NCBI GenBank assembly: GCA_031552185.1 | Contig: JAVBMU010000029.1 | Span: 1 to 8,225, forward strand | Direction: 5' to 3' | DNA from: JAVBMU01 sp031552185 | GTDB taxonomy: Bacteria; Actinomycetota; Actinomycetes; Actinomycetales; Cellulomonadaceae | DNA length: 8,225 nt | In this document: positions 1 through 6,076 of the stretch, piece after piece | Position numbering within the stretch: the stretch's first letter is position 1 | How the letters are laid out: the number at the start of each line of letters is the position of its first letter | Notes under the pieces: generated by a model | Databases searched by the model: none | What the model saw: the letters and a program-made list of their open reading frames with translations, nothing else | Told to the model about the DNA's origin: nothing | Made by a program: the position numbers and the translations under genes

Positions 1-40
1 CGCGACGCACCACCCTGCGTCCACCGCCACCCGAGCGAGC

Positions 41-80
41 CGCGGCGCGCGAGGTAGAGCCACGGCGCGCGAGGTAGAGC
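41..80. repeat. 20-bp tandem direct repeat (x2)
   Basis: Positions 41-60 and 61-80 are the same 20-mer with one mismatch (second base g or a). Each ends in CGAGGTAGAGC. The 9-mer CGAGGTAGA occurs at 50-58 and 70-78 and again in inverted orientation at 120-128 (TCTACCTCG). No reading frame with a start is evident here. The role is unknown: it could be the tail of an upstream transcription unit, an operator cluster, or a genome-wide interspersed repeat. Confidence 0.6.
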
Positions 81-136
81 CGTAGCGCGACCGACACGCC
101 GGTCCCGCGACACCACGGATCTACCTCGGCCTCGCC

Positions 137-171
137 GGCTCTCTCGGCGCGCGCCCGCGCCGGCCCGAGCC
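137..171. terminator. Imperfect GC-rich hairpin, possibly terminator of an upstream gene
   Basis: CGGCGCG (145-151) pairs perfectly with CGCGCCG (156-162) around a 4-base loop. GGCTC (137-141) pairs with GAGCC (167-171) beyond an internal loop. There is no T-tract, which is common for actinobacterial terminators, but in DNA this GC-rich such stems also arise by chance. Confidence 0.25.
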
Positions 172-172
172 A

Positions 173-207
173 CCCCCGACCCCCCCCCGCGCCACCCCCC
201 CACCACC
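173..207 (-). other. C-rich tract: G-quadruplex motif on the - strand
   Basis: The + strand carries C5 (173-177), C9 (180-188) and C7 (195-201) with very short spacers, followed by CC pairs at 203-204 and 206-207. The C9 run can supply two G-runs on the - strand, so the four-run quadruplex rule is met. It lies about 100 bp upstream of the likely repressor start, in a stretch (1-235) where no gene is supported. Confidence 0.45.
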
Positions 208-287
208 TAACCGCGCGAGCTTTTGTCCCCAAGGTATGAGCGATAGCCGATCGATGATCGTCCAGGTCTTCCTTCCGGCTGAACACC

Positions 288-305
288 TGTGTAGCATGCT
301 GAACA
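288..305. promoter_or_regulatory. Candidate autoregulatory operator over a leaderless -10 box
   Basis: An 18-bp imperfect palindrome, TGTgtAGCATGCTgaACA (14 of 18 bases symmetric), is centred on AGCATGCT (293-300). It overlaps a direct repeat of GCTGAACA (278-285 and 298-305, 20 bp apart). Within it, TAGCAT (292-297) fits a -10 box, and a start site seven or eight bases on would fall on the A of the ATG at 305, giving a leaderless mRNA. No convincing -35 box is seen (TTCCTT at 269-274, 17-bp spacer, is weak). Palindromes covering the promoter and start are typical for TetR autorepression. Confidence 0.45.
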
Positions 306-988
306 TGCGTACAGCCGCGGGTCCGGACGACGCGGTGTCGGTCGAGGGCGCGCGGCTCCCCTCCGACCTGACGGCCCGCGCCCGAATCCGGGACGCCGCC
401 ATCGACGCCTTCGCCGCGGAGGGCTTCCGGGCTTCGGTCCGGACCATCGCCGCGGCGGCCGGCGTCTCCCCGGCGCTGGTCACGCACCATTTCGGCACCA
501 AGCACGCGCTGCGCGAGGACTGTGACGCCGAGGTTCTGCGTCGCTATCGCGCGCTCAAGTCGGAGGCGATCGCCGAACCGTCGTCGTACCTGCTCCGTAT
601 GCTCGGCGACGTCGGCACGGGCGGGCCGGTGCTGGTCTACCTGCTCCGCTCGATCCAGGCGGGGGGCGCCGTCGGCCGAGACTTCCTCGCCCATGTGATG
701 GACGACGCCCGCGGCTATTTGGCGGACGCCGTCGCCGCGGGCGTCGTTCGCCCGTCGCGGGACGAGGAGGCGCGGCTGCGCTACCTGACATACCAGACGC
801 TCGGCGCATTGCTGATCGAATTCCTGCTCAACCCGGACGCCGACGTCGCCACGATCGTCCGCGAGGTCCAGGAAACGACGATCCTGCCCACCCTCGAGTT
901 GTTCACCGAGGGCATCCTCACGGACCGGAGCATGCTCGACGCATACCTGTCCTACCGCAACGACGCCACCAACCGGCAGCACGACTAG
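305..988 (+). CDS. TetR-family transcriptional repressor (RaaS/Rv1219c-like)
   Basis: A DNA-binding repressor of 227 aa that probably controls the two efflux genes behind it and itself. Residues 23-80 form the TetR N-terminal domain. The helix-turn-helix is at about 46-65, with RTIAAAAGVS as the first helix and turn, followed by ALVTHHFGTK, the recognition helix with the family's HHFG[ST]K ending. Residues 85-215 are an all-helical ligand-binding/dimerisation domain ending LPTLELFTEGILTDRSM. The frame is open from an ATG at 236, but that start has AAGG only one base away, and the extra 23 residues (hydrophobic, Cys-containing) do not resemble a TetR N-terminus. The ATG at 305 gives the usual length, follows a -10-like TAGCAT, and suggests a leaderless mRNA. 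The stop is 10 bp before the ATPase gene. Similarity to mycobacterial RaaS is from remembered sequence and gene order, not a search. The ligand is unknown. Confidence 0.88.
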   Translation: MRTAAGPDDAVSVEGARLPSDLTARARIRDAAIDAFAAEGFRASVRTIAAAAGVSPALVTHHFGTKHALREDCDAEVLRRYRALKSEAIAEPSSYLLRMLGDVGTGGPVLVYLLRSIQAGGAVGRDFLAHVMDDARGYLADAVAAGVVRPSRDEEARLRYLTYQTLGALLIEFLLNPDADVATIVREVQETTILPTLELFTEGILTDRSMLDAYLSYRNDATNRQHD

Positions 989-998
989 GGAAGAGACC

Positions 999-1916
999 AT
1001 GGCAATTGTCGAGACAGCCATCGAGGTCGAGGGCCTCGTCAAGAACTTCGGCCACGTCCGCGCGCTGCAAGGGCTGGACCTGCGGGTTCCGGCCGGGCAG
1101 GTGACGGGATTCCTCGGTCCGAACGGTGCGGGCAAGTCCACCACCATCCGCATCCTGCTCGGCCTCCTGCGGGCCGACGGCGGCCGGGCCACGCTCCTGC
1201 GCGGCGACCCCTGGGTCGACGCCGTCGAGTTGCACCGCCGCGTCGCGTACGTGCCGGGCGATGTCACGCTCTGGCCGAACCTCACCGGCGGCCAGGCGAT
1301 CGACATCCTGTGCCGGCTGACCGGCGGCGTCGACGTTGCCCGCAAGGCCGCCATGCTGGACCGGTTCGAACTCGACCCGACCAAGAAGGCGCGCACCTAC
1401 TCCAAGGGCAACCGGCAAAAGGTCGCCCTGGTCGCGGCCCTCGCCTCGGACGCCGAGTTGCTGATCCTGGACGAGCCGACGTCGGGACTCGACCCGCTGA
1501 TGGAGGCCGCGTTCCAGGAATCGATCCGCGAGGTCAAGGCGCAGGGGCGGTCGGTCCTCCTCTCCAGCCACATCTTTGCCGAGGTGGAGAAGCTCGCGGA
1601 CACGATCACGATCATCCGCGACGGGCGGACGGTCGAGTCCGGCACGATGGCCGACCTGCGCCACCTCACCCGGACCCAGATCACCGTGGTGCTCGATGTC
1701 GCCGACGGCCTCGCCGCCGTGGCCGGGGTCCACGACCTGCGGTTCGAGGGCGACCACGTCACCTTCGCCGTCGACGAGGCCGAACTTGCCGCGGTCCTGG
1801 CGCGGCTGGCCGAGCTGAAGCCGCGCTCGCTCGTCTGCGCGCCGCCGTCGCTGGAGGAGTTGTTCCTCAGCCATTACGGCGATGAACTCGCCGCGCTGAA
1901 CGGGAGCGGGCGATGA
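999..1916 (+). CDS. ABC transporter ATP-binding subunit, efflux type (Rv1218c-like)
   Basis: A 305-aa cytoplasmic ATPase that powers the permease encoded next. Walker A GPNGAGKST is at 40-48 (Lys46), Walker B LLILDEP at 154-160 (catalytic Glu159), D-loop SGLDP at 162-166 and the switch His191 in SSHIF. The signature motif is YSKGNRQK (134-141) instead of LSGGQ, and the Q-loop position reads YVPGD (84-88), with Gly where Gln is usual. I recall both as typical of this drug/antibiotic exporter subfamily rather than as damage. Residues about 220-300 form the C-terminal extension seen in such ATPases (DUF4162-like), ending with SLEELFLSHYG. The ATG at 999 is preceded by the purine-rich AGGGAAGAG (987-995). 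The gene follows the repressor by 10 bp and overlaps the permease by 4 bp (ATGA at 1913-1916), so translation is probably coupled. Substrate unknown; multidrug export is inferred. Confidence 0.93.
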   Translation: MAIVETAIEVEGLVKNFGHVRALQGLDLRVPAGQVTGFLGPNGAGKSTTIRILLGLLRADGGRATLLRGDPWVDAVELHRRVAYVPGDVTLWPNLTGGQAIDILCRLTGGVDVARKAAMLDRFELDPTKKARTYSKGNRQKVALVAALASDAELLILDEPTSGLDPLMEAAFQESIREVKAQGRSVLLSSHIFAEVEKLADTITIIRDGRTVESGTMADLRHLTRTQITVVLDVADGLAAVAGVHDLRFEGDHVTFAVDEAELAAVLARLAELKPRSLVCAPPSLEELFLSHYGDELAALNGSGR

Positions 1917-3586
1917 CCACCACCCTCGCCCGGGCGCGGCGGCAGCCGGAACAACGACGCCGCCCGACGGTGGCGGCCTTCCGGCCGGCCCGCAACGCCA
2001 CCGCCGGCCTCGGGGTCATGCTCGGCCTCGTCCTGCGCCGCAATCGGGTTCGGCTCGGCGTATGGCTCGCGGTCATCGTCGGGCTGTTCGCGTATGTGGC
2101 CGCGTACTACAACTCGATCTTCACCACCCAACAGGCGCTGGACGACTTCGCCCGGATCGGTGCCACGCCGTCGATGCGTGCCCTCACCGGCGTCGCGGCC
2201 GTGCCGAATACGTTGGGCGGCGCGGTCTGGACCAAGATCTGGATGACCCTCGTGCTGACGCTGGCGTTCGGCGTCGTCTTCCTGGTCACCCGCAACGGCC
2301 GCGCGGAGGAGGAGGCGGGACGGGCGGAGCTGTTGCGCTCGCGGGTCCTCGGCGTGCACGCCGCCTCGCTCGCGACCTACGTCGTCGTCGGGGCGCTGTG
2401 CCTCGCGGGTGGGCTCGGCGTAAGTCTGGCCTCGATGGCCATGGGCCTGGATCCGGCCGGTGCGGGCGTCGCGGGCTCGCTGGTCATGGGCGCGTCGGTG
2501 TTCGGGGTGGGCGTGTTGGCCCTGGGCGTGGCGGCCGTCGCCGGCCAGTTGGCCTCGACCGGCCGCGGTGCGAACGCGCTCGGTTCGGCGGTTTTGGGCG
2601 GGTTGTATGTGCTCCGGATGAGCGGCGACATGAACGACAGCGCCCTGATCTGGATCTCGCCGATCGGCTGGGCCGAGCAAATGGCGCCGTACGGACCGGA
2701 TCGGTGGTGGCCGCTGTTGCTCCTGCTCGGCCTGGCGACGATCCTGCTCGCGGCGGCCGTGCGGATCGAGGGCCGCCGGGATCACGCGAGCGGGCTGCTC
2801 CCGGACCGGCCGGGACCGGCGGCCGCGAGCGCGGCGCTCGGCTCACTTATCGGCCTCGGGCTGCGGCTGCAGCGCGGCGCGGTGCTCGGCTGGACGCTGA
2901 CGGTATTGTTCGCCGGCGCGCTCTTCGGCTCGCTCGTGGAGGCCATGTCCGACCTGGTGGCGGACGCGGGCGACGGCGTCGCGAAGATGATGCACGGGAC
3001 GGGCACCGACGCGCTGCTGTCGATGCTGGTGATGATCCTGGCGATCGTGGTCGCGGTGTTCGCCGTGCAGACGACGTTGCAGATTCGGGCCGAGGAGGCC
3101 TCAGGGCATGTGGAGCCGCAGCTCGCGGGGGCGCTGGGTCGGCTGCGGTGGGCGACCGGCCGGCTGGCGCTGCCGGTGCTCGGCAGCGCGATTCTCCTGC
3201 TCGCGGGCGGCGCGCTGATGGGCGCCGGCTACGGCAGCTCGATCGACGACGCCGGGCAGACCCTCGCCCTCGCCGGCGCGGCGCTGGCCTATTGGCCGGC
3301 GATCATGGTGCTGGTCGCCATCGCCGTCGCCCTGTTCGGCCTGCTGCCCCGACTGTGCGTCCCGGTGAGTTGGGGCGTGCTCGGCCTGATCTGGGTGTTG
3401 GCGCTCGTCGGCGACGCCCTCAACCTGCCCACCTGGCTGCTCGACTCCACCCCGTTCAACGCCACGCCGTTCCAGCCGCTGGAGGCGATGAGGTGGTTGC
3501 CGATCATCGTCATGACCACCCTGGCGGTCGTGGCGGCGGGCGCCGGCCTGGCCCGGTTCCGCGCTCGTGACCTCACCGGGGATTAG
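1913..3586 (+). CDS. ABC-2 type efflux permease, duplicated 12-TM form (Rv1217c-like)
   Basis: A 557-aa integral membrane protein with about twelve hydrophobic segments (approximately 47-66, 106-126, 148-172, 183-210, 220-236, 264-284, 323-345, 367-388, 418-440, 451-478, 485-505, 528-548) and an Arg-rich cytoplasmic N-terminus. The two halves look homologous. Each has an opening helix after a basic stretch (RRNRVRLGVW at 42-51; LRLQRGAVLGW at 317-327), a cytosolic segment beginning RAEE (130-147 and 392-410), and a final aromatic/proline loop (SPIGWAEQMAPYGPDRWWP, 249-267; STPFNATPF...AMRWLP, 512-530). Six-TM ABC-2 permeases normally dimerise, so this fused form should supply both half-channels in one chain, as in large antibiotic/drug exporters. 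The start overlaps the ATPase stop (ATGA), with GGGAGCGGG just upstream. The stop TAG is 12 bp before a strong hairpin. Substrate unknown. Confidence 0.9.
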   Translation: MTTTLARARRQPEQRRRPTVAAFRPARNATAGLGVMLGLVLRRNRVRLGVWLAVIVGLFAYVAAYYNSIFTTQQALDDFARIGATPSMRALTGVAAVPNTLGGAVWTKIWMTLVLTLAFGVVFLVTRNGRAEEEAGRAELLRSRVLGVHAASLATYVVVGALCLAGGLGVSLASMAMGLDPAGAGVAGSLVMGASVFGVGVLALGVAAVAGQLASTGRGANALGSAVLGGLYVLRMSGDMNDSALIWISPIGWAEQMAPYGPDRWWPLLLLLGLATILLAAAVRIEGRRDHASGLLPDRPGPAAASAALGSLIGLGLRLQRGAVLGWTLTVLFAGALFGSLVEAMSDLVADAGDGVAKMMHGTGTDALLSMLVMILAIVVAVFAVQTTLQIRAEEASGHVEPQLAGALGRLRWATGRLALPVLGSAILLLAGGALMGAGYGSSIDDAGQTLALAGAALAYWPAIMVLVAIAVALFGLLPRLCVPVSWGVLGLIWVLALVGDALNLPTWLLDSTPFNATPFQPLEAMRWLPIIVMTTLAVVAAGAGLARFRARDLTGD

Positions 3587-3595
3587 GGGGTCCGG

Positions 3596-4102
3596 TCAGG
3601 CGCGCCGACGGCGTCGGCGCGCCGCCCAGGCCAGCGTCACGCCGAGGACGACGGCGACGGCTTGGCCGCCGAGGATCACCCGGTTGAGGTCGAGCGCGGG
3701 TTGCCAGCGGACACCCTCGTCGTCCACCACGTAGACCCCGAGCGGCCGGACCTGGACGCCGAATCCGCCGCCGCCGCCCGAACCCTCCGTCGCGCCCTGG
3801 CCGCGCATCGGCGGTCGCCGGTGCCCGTGGGGCCGTCCGTGGCCGGCGGCCGGCTGCTCGGCGGCCGGCTGCTCGGCGGGGCCGGACACGTCCGGCGGGG
3901 GGCCGCCGTCGGCGCCGTTCATTTCCCCGAAACCGGCCCCCCAGCCGGAGCCGGTACCACCCATCAGCTTGGCCACGGGGATCACGAGGGCCCCGTTGCG
4001 CTCGTAGGCCTCGCCGAACACGCGGCGAACCGTCAGTGAGTCGTGTGCTGCCCTGGTGATGTGGGCCGGATCGAATTCCGTCGCCCGAGGGGTGTGCTCC
4101 AT
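3596..4102 (-). CDS. GerW/YtfJ-family protein with C-terminal membrane anchor
   Basis: A 168-aa protein resembling the sporulation protein YtfJ/GerW family (Spore_YtfJ), which in actinobacteria also occurs in non-sporulators. The family pattern is visible: DSLTVRRVFGEAYERNGALVIPVAKLMGGTGSGWG (21-55; conserved core around GALVIPVAK) and, after an insert, GGGGGFGVQVRPLGVYVV (109-126) with a glycine loop. Between them (60-108) lies a low-complexity Pro/Gly/His-rich insert containing a PAAEQ repeat. Residues 142-160 are a hydrophobic helix followed by six Arg, so the C-terminus should be cytoplasmic. Start: in-frame ATG at 4102; GGAG abuts it too closely to serve as a ribosome site, whereas TAGAAT (4114-4109) sits six bases before the ATG, favouring a leaderless mRNA. 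It converges on the efflux operon with a 9-bp gap. The biochemical role of the family is unresolved. Confidence 0.75.
   Translation of the reverse strand: MEHTPRATEFDPAHITRAAHDSLTVRRVFGEAYERNGALVIPVAKLMGGTGSGWGAGFGEMNGADGGPPPDVSGPAEQPAAEQPAAGHGRPHGHRRPPMRGQGATEGSGGGGGFGVQVRPLGVYVVDDEGVRWQPALDLNRVILGGQAVAVVLGVTLAWAARRRRRRA
3599..3623. terminator. Terminator-like hairpin between convergent genes
   Basis: GGCGCGCCGAC (3599-3609) and GTCGGCGCGCC (3613-3623) form a perfect 11-bp stem with a 3-base loop, starting 12 bp after the permease stop. There is no T-tract on either strand. It is well placed to end the efflux operon. For the convergent gene it lies inside the coding sequence, where it encodes most of the C-terminal Ala-Arg tail. 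Confidence 0.6.
3848..3877. repeat. 15-bp perfect tandem repeat inside the GerW-like gene
   Basis: GGCCGGCTGCTCGGC occurs twice head to tail (3848-3862, 3863-3877). On the - strand it encodes a doubled five-residue AEQPA unit in the low-complexity insert. It keeps the frame, so it probably arose by slippage and is tolerated in a flexible linker. Confidence 0.8.
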
Positions 4103-4108
4103 CTCCGA

Positions 4109-4114
4109 ATTCTA
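4109..4114 (-). promoter_or_regulatory. -10 box (TAGAAT) for a leaderless GerW-like transcript
   Basis: On the - strand TAGAAT (4114 to 4109) matches the actinobacterial TANNNT -10 consensus and is followed by six bases and then the ATG at 4102, so transcription should begin at or next to the start codon. No clear -35 element is seen at the expected distance. Confidence 0.45.
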
Positions 4115-4187
4115 CGGCCGGACCTGGATCGACGCGCGCAGCCGGCCGGATGCGGCTCGCCGCACCGGGTGCCCAACCGTGCCCGCC

Positions 4188-4206
4188 GCGGGCGCCCGGG
4201 GCCCGC
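4188..4206 (-). terminator. Small GC hairpin after the protease gene
   Basis: GCGGGC (4188-4193) pairs with GCCCGC (4201-4206) around a 7-base loop, directly after the protease stop (4209-4207 on the - strand). An overlapping alternative pairs 4181-4186 with 4188-4193. There is no T-tract. The rest of 4103-4180 shows only the promoter region of the GerW-like gene. Confidence 0.3.
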
Positions 4207-5004
4207 TCAGTCCGCGCTCGACGAGCAGCCAGGCAGTGGGCTGAACGCGCTGGTCGTCGCGAGCAGGCTGCGCAGGGTGCTCACCGGAATCAGCAGGCTT
4301 CGGTCGTTGGAGGTCTTGGCGTAGACGACGCCGATCACTCGGCCCGAATCGTCGAGCGCCGCGGACCCGGAACTTCCCGGCTCCACCTCGGCATCCGTCA
4401 CCAGGACCTCGCCGAGGTTCTGGTGCAACGGATCGCGGGTGACCCCGATGACCGTGCCCTGGGTGATGGTCAGCCTGCCGCCGTCGGGATAGCCGACGAC
4501 GGTCACAGCCGAGCCGGTCACGGGGTCGGCCTGGGCCAGGGTGGGGTGGGCGGGCAGGTCCTCGCTGGTGCGGACGATCGCGAGGTCGGCCAGGGGCGCG
4601 GCGCTCGTCGTGGTGGCTTCGACGTCCCGGCCGTCGTAGGTGAGGATCTGCAGCGAATTCGAGTTCTGAACGACGTGCTTGTTGGTCACCAGGGTGCGCG
4701 CATCGAGTGCGAACCCCGAGCCGGTCGACAGCGAGTCACAACCGACGTTGCGGATCCGCACCGCCATCCGCCGCACGGCGTCGAACCCGTCGGGCGAGAG
4801 GTTCGCGGTGCCCGACGGGGATGCCATGGTGGGCGCGATCGGCACGACCTCACTGTCGCTTGGCACGGCCTCCGGCAGCGGCGGCAGGACGCCGCAGCCG
4901 CCGAGCCCGCCGAGCCCGGCGAGGAGGACGACGGCGATGGCGCCCCGGAGCCGGGGGCCGCCCCGCCCGGCCCGGCTCGAGCGGCCGGGGCGGATTCCGG
5001 TCAC
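4207..5004 (-). CDS. Trypsin-like serine protease lipoprotein
   Basis: A predicted extracytoplasmic serine protease of 265 aa. From the GTG start: basic n-region (1-20), hydrophobic stretch about 21-34, and lipobox LGGC with Cys37, so it should be lipid-anchored to the outer face of the membrane. A Pro/Ser-rich linker leads to the chymotrypsin/DegP-type fold: His110 in LVTNKHVV, Asp140 in ADLAIVR, Ser212 in EPGSSGSA form the expected triad. GYPDGG (171-176) and IGVVYAK (224-230) are typical flanking strands. No PDZ domain follows, so it is not a full HtrA. Cys89 and Cys260 could form a disulfide. Start choice: GTG at 5004-5002 overlaps the upstream stop (GTGA) and puts the signal peptide at the N-terminus; a longer in-frame ATG form from 5154 would bury it and overlap the upstream gene by 154 bp. 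Its substrate is unknown; the upstream coiled-coil protein is a plausible partner. Confidence 0.85.
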   Translation of the reverse strand: MTGIRPGRSSRAGRGGPRLRGAIAVVLLAGLGGLGGCGVLPPLPEAVPSDSEVVPIAPTMASPSGTANLSPDGFDAVRRMAVRIRNVGCDSLSTGSGFALDARTLVTNKHVVQNSNSLQILTYDGRDVEATTTSAAPLADLAIVRTSEDLPAHPTLAQADPVTGSAVTVVGYPDGGRLTITQGTVIGVTRDPLHQNLGEVLVTDAEVEPGSSGSAALDDSGRVIGVVYAKTSNDRSLLIPVSTLRSLLATTSAFSPLPGCSSSAD

Positions 5005-5714
5005 CGGTCGAGTTCCTGCTGCAGCCTGGCGTTCGCGTCGGTCGCCGCTCGGCACAAGCTGTCGACCTGTTTGGCGAACGTCTCCAGTTGGGCCGGGTCG
5101 TACTTCTCCCGCTGGCCGAGGTAGCCGATGAGCTGCTGCTGGGCCGTGGTGCATTGGCTGAGGGCTTCCGCGACCTGCCCCGCGGCGGTCGAGACCCGGC
5201 TCTGGTAGTCGAGGTAGCGCTGGGCGGTCACGTTCTGGTCGCCGAGTTGGGCCTTCTCATTGGCGAGATCGGTAATGCGGTTCTGCGCCGTGGTGAGTTG
5301 GCTGCGCGCCCCGGCGAGTTCGGCGGCCGTGGCTTTGAGGTCGGCCCGCAATTGCGCGACGTCGTTCCCGAGCCGGCGGCTGGTGGCCTCCCATTGCGCC
5401 GAGTGGTCCTGCCACTGGGCGGTGGCGACGGCCAGGTAGCCGGCGACCCCCAGCGTCGCCCCGAGCAGGACGCACAGGAGGATGATGACGCCGCGCCGCC
5501 CGCGCGCCGGGCGCCGGGGTGCGGCGCCGGGCCCGGTCGCGACCTGACCGGCGGCGGTTGTCGGGGCGGGCGACCCCGCCACCGCCGGCAGGGGAGTGGT
5601 GGGCGGCCCCGACGGCCCCCACCCGTCCGCGGCGACGCCCGCGGCCGGCGGCTGCGCTGGGGGACGCGCGATTGGCCGGTTGCCCGAAGGCCCCCAGGGA
5701 TCGGCCGTCGTCAA
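5001..5714 (-). CDS. Proline-rich single-pass membrane protein with extracytoplasmic coiled coil
   Basis: I do not recognise a named family. Predicted 237 aa: a Pro/Ala/Gly-rich cytoplasmic N-terminus (1-68) containing WGPSG twice (7-11, 32-36); a basic patch RRPARGRR (67-74); one transmembrane helix (76-98, VIILLCVLLGATLGVAGYLAVA region); then an extracytoplasmic helical region with heptad-like spacing (about 104-165: LGNDVAQLRADLKATAAEL, NRITDLANEKAQL) and a second helical part to the end (LQQELDR). Cys188 and Cys221 lie outside the membrane and might pair. Start: the only initiator that avoids a long overlap is TTG at 5714-5712, sharing TTGA with the stop of the DUF1844 gene; no ATG or GTG is available near it in this frame. 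The stop overlaps the protease GTG by 4 bp. A scaffold or adaptor that passes signals across the membrane to the protease is inference only. Confidence 0.75.
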   Translation of the reverse strand: MTTADPWGPSGNRPIARPPAQPPAAGVAADGWGPSGPPTTPLPAVAGSPAPTTAAGQVATGPGAAPRRPARGRRGVIILLCVLLGATLGVAGYLAVATAQWQDHSAQWEATSRRLGNDVAQLRADLKATAAELAGARSQLTTAQNRITDLANEKAQLGDQNVTAQRYLDYQSRVSTAAGQVAEALSQCTTAQQQLIGYLGQREKYDPAQLETFAKQVDSLCRAATDANARLQQELDR

Positions 5715-6076
5715 CTGACCGCCCCGGTGTACTTCTCGCCCGGCCCCTCGCCGAGCGGGTCGGGATACGGCGAGGCCTCGCGGAAGGCGAGCTGGAGCGA
5801 ACGCAGGCCGTCGCGCAGCGCACGGGCGTGCTGCCCGCCGATGTCCGGCGCCGCGGCGGTCACCAACGCGGCCAGCGCGTTGATCAGCTTGCGCGCCTCG
5901 TCCAGATCCAGGTGGTTCTGATCGTGGGCGTCCTGCGCCAGGCCGCACTTGACCGCGGAGGCACTCATCAGATGGACCGCGGCCGTGGTGATGACCTCGA
6001 CGGCGGGCACGTCGGCGATGTCCCGGGCGGCGGCCTGCGCCTGATCGCCGGTGGTGCTCGAGGAGGCGTTGATCAT
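5711..6076 (-). CDS. DUF1844-domain protein
   Basis: A 121-aa protein matching the actinobacterial DUF1844 family, whose function is unknown. The core at about 19-80 is helical: DIADVPAVEVITTAAVHLMS (19-38), then a KCGL/HLDLDEARKLINAL stretch and LVTAAAPDIG. The C-terminus (101-121) is Pro/Gly-rich. It has no signal peptide or transmembrane segment, so it should be cytosolic. Start: ATG at 6076 with GGGAGA about eight bases upstream. An ATG at 6084 hits a stop at once. GAGAAT (6088-6083) also lies six bases before the ATG, so a leaderless start is a second possibility. It is first of three overlapping genes. DUF1844 genes are, from memory, common neighbours of infC in actinobacteria, which fits the infC gene 1.3 kb away; here an RTX gene lies between. 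Confidence 0.82.
   Translation of the reverse strand: MINASSSTTGDQAQAAARDIADVPAVEVITTAAVHLMSASAVKCGLAQDAHDQNHLDLDEARKLINALAALVTAAAPDIGGQHARALRDGLRSLQLAFREASPYPDPLGEGPGEKYTGAVS

Noticed and set aside
41..80. CRISPR array
   Set aside because: Two directly adjacent 20-mers without spacers do not make a CRISPR array; no cas genes are present.
1..85. 3' end of an upstream gene (frame open from base 2 to TAG at 83-85)
   Set aside because: Only about 27 low-complexity codons are visible, with nothing recognisable, so it is not reported as a gene.
236..304. Upstream ATG (236) or ATG 254 as start of the TetR gene
   Set aside because: AAGG is only one base from the ATG at 236 and there is no ribosome site at 254. 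The extra residues do not look like a TetR N-terminus, and the -10/palindrome at 288-305 would then be coding. It cannot be fully excluded.
918..1874. Long - strand open frame opposite the ATPase
   Set aside because: It is antisense to a clear ABC ATPase. The product is Asp/Gly/Arg-rich with no domain, an effect of GC-rich codon use.
1874..2785. Long - strand open frame opposite the permease
   Set aside because: Composition is Arg/His/Pro-rich low complexity, with no start signal, fully shadowing the permease.
2062..3570. 502-codon + strand frame inside the permease
   Set aside because: Off-frame copy of the permease, Arg/Gly/Ala-rich and without hydrophobic segments.
4150..5124. + strand frame of 324 codons opposite the protease
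   Set aside because: The opposite strand shows a lipobox and a full catalytic triad; this frame shows no recognisable domain.
5005..5154. Longer protease starting at ATG 5154
   Set aside because: It would bury the signal peptide 50 residues in and overlap the upstream gene by about 150 bp. GTG at 5004 gives a proper lipoprotein N-terminus.
4707..5921. + strand frame of 404 codons opposite the coiled-coil protein
   Set aside because: It is the antisense shadow of the TTG-started gene and part of DUF1844. The sequence is Arg-rich without motifs.
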